This document shows, one piece after another, positions 61,030 through 64,000 of a DNA stretch of 64,000 bases. Source of the DNA: Nocardioides marmoriginsengisoli (lineage in GTDB: Bacteria; Actinomycetota; Actinomycetes; Propionibacteriales; Nocardioidaceae); NCBI RefSeq assembly GCF_003725695.1, contig NZ_RJSE01000009.1:372001-436000 (forward strand). The letters run 5' to 3'. Position numbers and translations under genes: made by a program. The first letter of the stretch is position 1, and each line of letters begins with the position of its first letter. Below the pieces are notes generated by a model. The model saw only the letters and a list, made by a program, of their open reading frames with translations. It had not been told where the DNA came from and did no database searches.

Positions 61030-61473
61030 TCAGGCGGAGACGACGTTGAGGCTGACCTTCGCCTCGACCTCGTCGTGCACCTTCACGGTCACGGTGTGCG
61101 AGCCGAGCGACTTGATCGGGTTCGCGACCACGATCGTGCGCTTGTCGACCTCGGCACCCGCGGCGACGATCGCCGAGGCGATGTCAGCGGTGGTGACGGC
61201 GCCGAACAGGCGACCGCCCTCACCGGCGCGGACCTTGACCTGGAACGTCGAGCCCTCGAGCTTGGCCTTGACCTCGGCAGCGTGGTCCGCGTCGCGAACC
61301 GCGCGCGAGTCGCGGGCCTTCTTGATGGATTCGATCGTCTTCTCTCCACCCTTGGTCCAGCGGATGCCGAGACCACGGGGGATCAGGTAGTTGCGGCCGT
61401 AGCCGTCCTTGACCTCGACCACGTCGCCAGGGGCGCCGAGTCCGGTGACTTCCTGCGTCAGGATGAGCTTCAT
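61030..61473 (-). CDS. rplI: 50S ribosomal protein bL9
   Basis: The product is 147 residues. The N-terminal RNA-binding domain ([36 protein letters not shown], read in parts) is fully conserved. A long connecting helix and a C-terminal domain (about 80-147, [23 protein letters not shown]) follow. It binds 23S rRNA and is the last gene of the rpsF-ssb-rpsR-rplI operon. Confidence 0.97.
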   Translation of the reverse strand: MKLILTQEVTGLGAPGDVVEVKDGYGRNYLIPRGLGIRWTKGGEKTIESIKKARDSRAVRDADHAAEVKAKLEGSTFQVKVRAGEGGRLFGAVTTADIASAIVAAGAEVDKRTIVVANPIKSLGSHTVTVKVHDEVEAKVSLNVVSA

Positions 61474-61491
61474 CTCGTCAACTCCCCTTTC

Positions 61492-61728
61492 TCAGCGAGC
61501 CGTAGACGTGTACGGGAGCAGTGCGACCTCACGGGCGTTCTTGACGGCCGTGGCGACGTCGCGCTGGTGCTGCACGCAGTTGCCGGTCACCCGACGAGCG
61601 CGGATCTTGCCGCGGTCGGAGATGAACTTGCGCAGCAGGTTGGTGTCCTTGTAGTCGATCGCGGACGCCTTGTCCTTGCAGAACTGGCAAACCTTCTTCT
61701 TCGGCTTGCGAATAACTGCCTTTGCCAT
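61492..61728 (-). CDS. rpsR: 30S ribosomal protein bS18, zinc-binding (C+) form
   Basis: The product is 78 residues. It carries Cys14-x2-Cys17 (VCQFC) and [10 protein letters not shown] with a third Cys and His, i.e. the zinc-binding C+ form of S18. Many actinobacteria also have a zinc-free paralogue elsewhere, used in zinc starvation; none is in this window. It partners with S6 on 16S rRNA. Confidence 0.96.
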   Translation of the reverse strand: MAKAVIRKPKKKVCQFCKDKASAIDYKDTNLLRKFISDRGKIRARRVTGNCVQHQRDVATAVKNAREVALLPYTSTAR

Positions 61729-61799
61729 TGTGGTGCTCCCTTTCGTAGAGCCCGGCTCAGTGCCGGAATGGTTGGCTTACGGATGAGTTGTGCTGGTGA

Positions 61800-62381
61800 T
61801 CAGAACGGCGGCTCGTCGGACCCGCCGGGCACGGCCCACGGGTCCTGCGACGGCGGCTGGCCGCCACCGTTGCCACCTTGCGGAGCGCCGCCGCCCTGCT
61901 GACCGCCCCACGAGTTGCCGCCCTGCTGGGGGGCCGCCTGCGGAGCGGACTGGGAGGCCCAGGGGTCGTTGCCGCCCCCGCCGCCACCGGAGAAACCGCC
62001 ACCGTCGCCACCGCTGCGGGTGGCGCGGGTGACCTTGGCAGTCGCGTACTTCATGCTCGGCCCGACCTCTTCGACGTCGAGCTCCATGACCGTGCGCTTC
62101 TCGCCCTCACGGGTCTCGTAGCTGCGGGCCTTGAGCCGGCCCTGAGCGACGACGCGCATGCCGCGGGTCAGCGACTCGGCGACGTTCTCAGCGGCCTGAC
62201 GCCAGATCGAGCAGTTGAGGAACAGCGTGTCGCCGTCCTTCCACTCGTTCGTCTGCTTGTCGAAGTTGCGCGGGGTCGACGCGATCGTGAAGTTCGCGAC
62301 GGCCGCACCCGAGGGGGTGAAGCGCAATTCCGGGTCGCCCGTCAGGTTGCCGACGACGGTGATGAGGGTCTCGCCTGCCAT
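61800..62381 (-). CDS. ssb: single-stranded DNA-binding protein
   Basis: The product is 193 residues. The OB fold covers about 1-112 ([21 protein letters not shown], then [19 protein letters not shown]). A long Gly/Gln-rich tail follows (about 115-180). It ends GGSDEPPF: the usual acidic tip DDxPF is present as SDEPPF, which recruits repair and replication partners. It sits between rpsF and rpsR, the normal order. Confidence 0.97.
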   Translation of the reverse strand: MAGETLITVVGNLTGDPELRFTPSGAAVANFTIASTPRNFDKQTNEWKDGDTLFLNCSIWRQAAENVAESLTRGMRVVAQGRLKARSYETREGEKRTVMELDVEEVGPSMKYATAKVTRATRSGGDGGGFSGGGGGGNDPWASQSAPQAAPQQGGNSWGGQQGGGAPQGGNGGGQPPSQDPWAVPGGSDEPPF

Positions 62382-62424
62382 GGTTTCTCCCTAGGTCTCG
62401 TGCGCTGGATCTTCGGTCCGAGGC

Positions 62425-62715
62425 TCAGTGAGCGTCGGGTCGAAGGACCTTAGTACGAAGCACCGACTCGTTCAGCGTGAGCTGACGGTCGAGCTCCTTG
62501 ACGGTGGCCGGCTCGGCCTGAAGCGTCACGACGGCGTAGATGCCTTCGGCGTTCTTGTTGATCTCGTAGGCAAGGCGGCGACGTCCCCAGACGTCGACGT
62601 TGTCCACGGTGCCTCCGTCGTTGCGAACGACGTTGAGGTAGGTGTCGAGCGACGGGGCAACCGTCCGCTCTTCGAGCTCCGGGTCGAGAATGACCATGAG
62701 TTCATAGCTACGCAT
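62425..62715 (-). CDS. rpsF: 30S ribosomal protein bS6
   Basis: The product is 96 residues from [12 protein letters not shown] at 62715, with AAGGAGG 11 bases upstream; a GTG at 62727 overlaps that site. The ferredoxin-like fold is complete ([27 protein letters not shown]). It binds bS18 on 16S rRNA and leads the operon. Confidence 0.96.
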   Translation of the reverse strand: MRSYELMVILDPELEERTVAPSLDTYLNVVRNDGGTVDNVDVWGRRRLAYEINKNAEGIYAVVTLQAEPATVKELDRQLTLNESVLRTKVLRPDAH

Positions 62716-62744
62716 AGCGTTCTCCACCTCCTTCGGACTTGGCG

Positions 62745-62763
62745 GCCACGGCGTTTCCGTGGC
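62745..62763 (-). promoter_or_regulatory. rpsF leader hairpin
   Basis: GCCACGG and CCGTGGC form a 7-bp stem with a 5-base loop just upstream of the rpsF ribosome binding site. In many bacteria S6:S18 bind a CCG-containing hairpin in this leader, and this hairpin is placed accordingly. I cannot verify the binding consensus. Confidence 0.4.
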
Positions 62764-62782
62764 AGGAGGGCTAGCGTTGCCG

Positions 62783-62803
62783 CGCTCTCATCGGGAGAGA
62801 GCG
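62783..62803. terminator. hairpin between the TetR gene and rpsF
   Basis: CGCTCTC and GAGAGCG form a 7-bp stem around ATCGGGA. It lies 47 bases beyond the TetR stop (minus strand), so it may terminate that gene. Confidence 0.5.
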
Positions 62804-62849
62804 ACGGGCAAGGGTAACCGGCGCAGGGGGGATCAGGCCAATCCCCGGC

Positions 62850-63512
62850 TCACCGCGGCTCCATCGCGACCGCCAGCGCCGTCCGGACCTGCTCCACCAC
62901 CGCTCCACCCCAGGGCAGCCGGGCGACCCGGAGCATCGGGCCGATCAGCGGGACGGTGGCGTCGACCAGCCGGCGGGTGCGCTCCTGGCCGGGGCTGCGG
63001 TCGGTCACCCAGAACAGCGTCACGCCGAGGTGGCAGAGCCAGAGCAGCTCGGGGAGCAGGTCGCGGACCTTTTCCGGCACCCGCGGTGCCGCGCCGGCAA
63101 CGACCTCGCGGTAGATCGCCAGCGACTGCTCGCGGGCCGGCGCCGAGGTCTCGCTGAGCGGGCTGCTGGGACTGTCCGGGGCGATCGCGATCGAGACGAA
63201 CGCCGACCCGAAGCCGTGGTACGCGCCGATCACGTCGAGGAAGGCGTGCTCCACCGCGCGCAGCCGGTCCGTCAGCGGCAACCCGCCGGCGAGAATCACC
63301 GCCACCCGCTCGGCGTGGTCGGTCTGGATCCGGACGTAGAACGCCTGCACCAGCTCGTCCTTGTTGGCGAACCAGTAGTAGGCGTTGCTCGGCGAGAGAC
63401 CCGCCTCGGCCGCGATCGCACGCATCGTGGTCGCGGCGTACCCGCGCTCCTCGAAGAGGCGCAGCGCGGTGTCCAGGATCAGCTGACGGGTCTCGGCTGG
63501 GCGAGGGCTCAT
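62850..63512 (-). CDS. TetR-family transcriptional regulator
   Basis: The product is 220 residues. The N-terminal helix-turn-helix (about 5-55) reads RQLILDTALRLFEERGYAATTMRAIAAEAGLSPSNAYYWFANKDELVQAFY (read in parts). The C-terminal ligand domain is helical (about 60-220). A perfect 18-bp palindrome 11 bases upstream of the start is the likely autoregulatory operator, and the same palindrome stands in front of the epimerase at 27820. The divergent gene at 63578 is another probable target. Confidence 0.92.
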   Translation of the reverse strand: MSPRPAETRQLILDTALRLFEERGYAATTMRAIAAEAGLSPSNAYYWFANKDELVQAFYVRIQTDHAERVAVILAGGLPLTDRLRAVEHAFLDVIGAYHGFGSAFVSIAIAPDSPSSPLSETSAPAREQSLAIYREVVAGAAPRVPEKVRDLLPELLWLCHLGVTLFWVTDRSPGQERTRRLVDATVPLIGPMLRVARLPWGGAVVEQVRTALAVAMEPR

Positions 63513-63523
63513 GAGGGAAGACT

Positions 63524-63541
63524 ATTTGAACGTGTTCAAAT
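63524..63541. promoter_or_regulatory. TetR operator
   Basis: ATTTGAACGTGTTCAAAT lies in the 65-base gap between the TetR gene and the divergent small membrane protein gene. It differs from the site at 27784-27801 in one central base. Confidence 0.85.
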
Positions 63542-63577
63542 CCGCAAGGCTCGCGCTCGGCGTCCTAGGTTGGGCCC

Positions 63578-63931
63578 ATGGACGCAGGACACCTGAGCAG
63601 CCTGGCACTGATGCTCTCCGGTGCGGCCGGAATCGCGATACCCGGACGAGTCTCCGACGCTCTCGACCTGACCGCGGGTACGGCGCGCGGCGTCGCCGAG
63701 ACCCGTGCTGGTCTCGGCGGGACGTACGCCGCGCTCGGAGCGTTCGCCCTCCTCAGCGAATCGGCCGGCGCGCAACGGGCCGTGGGCGCCACCTGGCTCG
63801 GTGCCGGCGTCGTCCGGATCGCGTCCCTCAGGATCGACCGGCCCCGGACCGACGGGGCGTACTGGGCGTACCTGGTCGCCGAGCTCGGACTGGGTACGGC
63901 GGCCCTGGTGGCGGCCCGAAAGCGCCTCTGA
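63578..63931 (+). CDS. DUF4345-like small membrane protein
   Basis: The product is 117 residues with four hydrophobic segments. The pattern GVAETRAGLGGTYAALGAFALLS and the ending AYLVAELGLGTAALVAARKRL parallel the protein encoded at 26568, so the two look like paralogues of a small membrane family. It is divergent from the TetR gene and preceded by its operator, so it is probably repressed by that regulator. Confidence 0.7.
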   Translation: MDAGHLSSLALMLSGAAGIAIPGRVSDALDLTAGTARGVAETRAGLGGTYAALGAFALLSESAGAQRAVGATWLGAGVVRIASLRIDRPRTDGAYWAYLVAELGLGTAALVAARKRL

Positions 63932-63955
63932 CTAGCCTGTGGATTCTCGTTTGAC

Positions 63956-63971
63956 TCGAACAGATGTTCGA
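63956..63971. promoter_or_regulatory. SOS (LexA) box
   Basis: TCGAACAGATGTTCGA is an exact TCGAAC-N4-GTTCGA box of the actinobacterial/Bacillus LexA type. A TTGACT upstream element overlaps its left edge. It precedes the gene that starts at 63986 by 14 bases, so that gene is likely SOS-induced. Confidence 0.8.
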
Positions 63972-63985
63972 AGGACGATCAATCC

Positions 63986-64000
63986 ATGACCTTGCTGGCA
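63986..64000 (+). CDS. start of a gene that leaves the window (LexA-controlled candidate)
   Basis: ATG at 63986 opens MTLLA with GAAGGACG upstream, and the frame runs off the right edge. The product is not identifiable from five codons. The perfect SOS box upstream suggests a DNA-repair or mutagenesis gene. Confidence 0.5.

Overview
The window looks like a chromosomal segment of a high-GC Gram-positive actinobacterium, most likely of the Nocardioidaceae type. The reasons are the very high G+C at third codon positions, frequent GTG starts with 1-4 base gene overlaps, the replication/ribosomal block rpsF-ssb-rpsR-rplI next to dnaB, an MCE protein, an IclR/TetR/AraC/MerR-rich regulator set and a LexA box of the actinobacterial/Bacillus type. 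The family assignment is an inference from gene content; no rRNA or tRNA gene was seen.

Layout. (1) 1-4.7 kb is an accessory stretch of orphan genes with visibly lower G+C. It includes a minus-strand protein with a D...QxK nuclease-like motif and a divergent HEPN-like protein, and four copies of a 15-bp motif sit at the gene boundaries. (2) 4.8-7.8 kb holds a TipA-type MerR regulator and a secreted MBG-repeat protein, separated by a strong bidirectional terminator. (3) 8.0-25.0 kb is a minus-strand catabolic cluster in three operons: an OYE/LLM/C-S lyase/FAD oxidase/VOC/OsmC/molybdopterin S- or N-oxide reductase operon; a polar-amino-acid ABC importer with a NIPSNAP protein and an IclR regulator; and a CoA-disulfide reductase-rhodanese fusion with acetoacetyl-CoA synthetase. 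A palindrome of the form TGGAAA-N3-TTTCCA, or a close variant, lies in front of each operon (two copies in front of the first), so the cluster looks like one regulon, probably of the IclR protein. The best guess for the substrate is an oxidised or S-substituted sulfur amino acid. (4) 25.0-49.0 kb is ordinary chromosomal content: an ECF sigma factor, small membrane proteins with linked regulators, MFS exporters, a zinc alcohol dehydrogenase with its MerR regulator, a penicillin-binding protein, a penicillin acylase, crotonase, a BVMO-like flavoprotein with a hydrolase, a dienelactone hydrolase with a GlxA-type regulator, a PCD-VOC fusion and proton-translocating transhydrogenase pntAB.

(5) 49.2-57.2 kb is a rearranged zone. 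It has an orphan MCE protein, a five-gene module (MacB-like permease, ATPase, membrane-anchored adaptor-like protein, lipoprotein, small secreted protein) that resembles a bacteriocin or peptide export/resistance locus, a relic of the dnaB 3' end with two clean internal deletions, and a MerR plus ABC-2 drug exporter cassette. A 59-bp direct repeat (57/59 identical) brackets the five-gene module, and its right copy abuts the dnaB relic. (6) 57.2-62.7 kb is the conserved dnaB / MATE / rplI-rpsR-ssb-rpsF block, with a DnaA-box-rich gap upstream of dnaB. (7) 62.8-64.0 kb has a TetR regulator, whose likely 18-bp operator recurs 36 kb away in front of an epimerase gene, a small membrane protein, and a perfect SOS box in front of a gene that leaves the window.

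The points most worth following are the multi-operon palindrome regulon and its sulfur-themed gene content, the dnaB relic with the 59-bp repeats around a bacteriocin-like module, the repeat-delimited orphan genes at the left end, the shared TetR operator, and the DnaA-box cluster.
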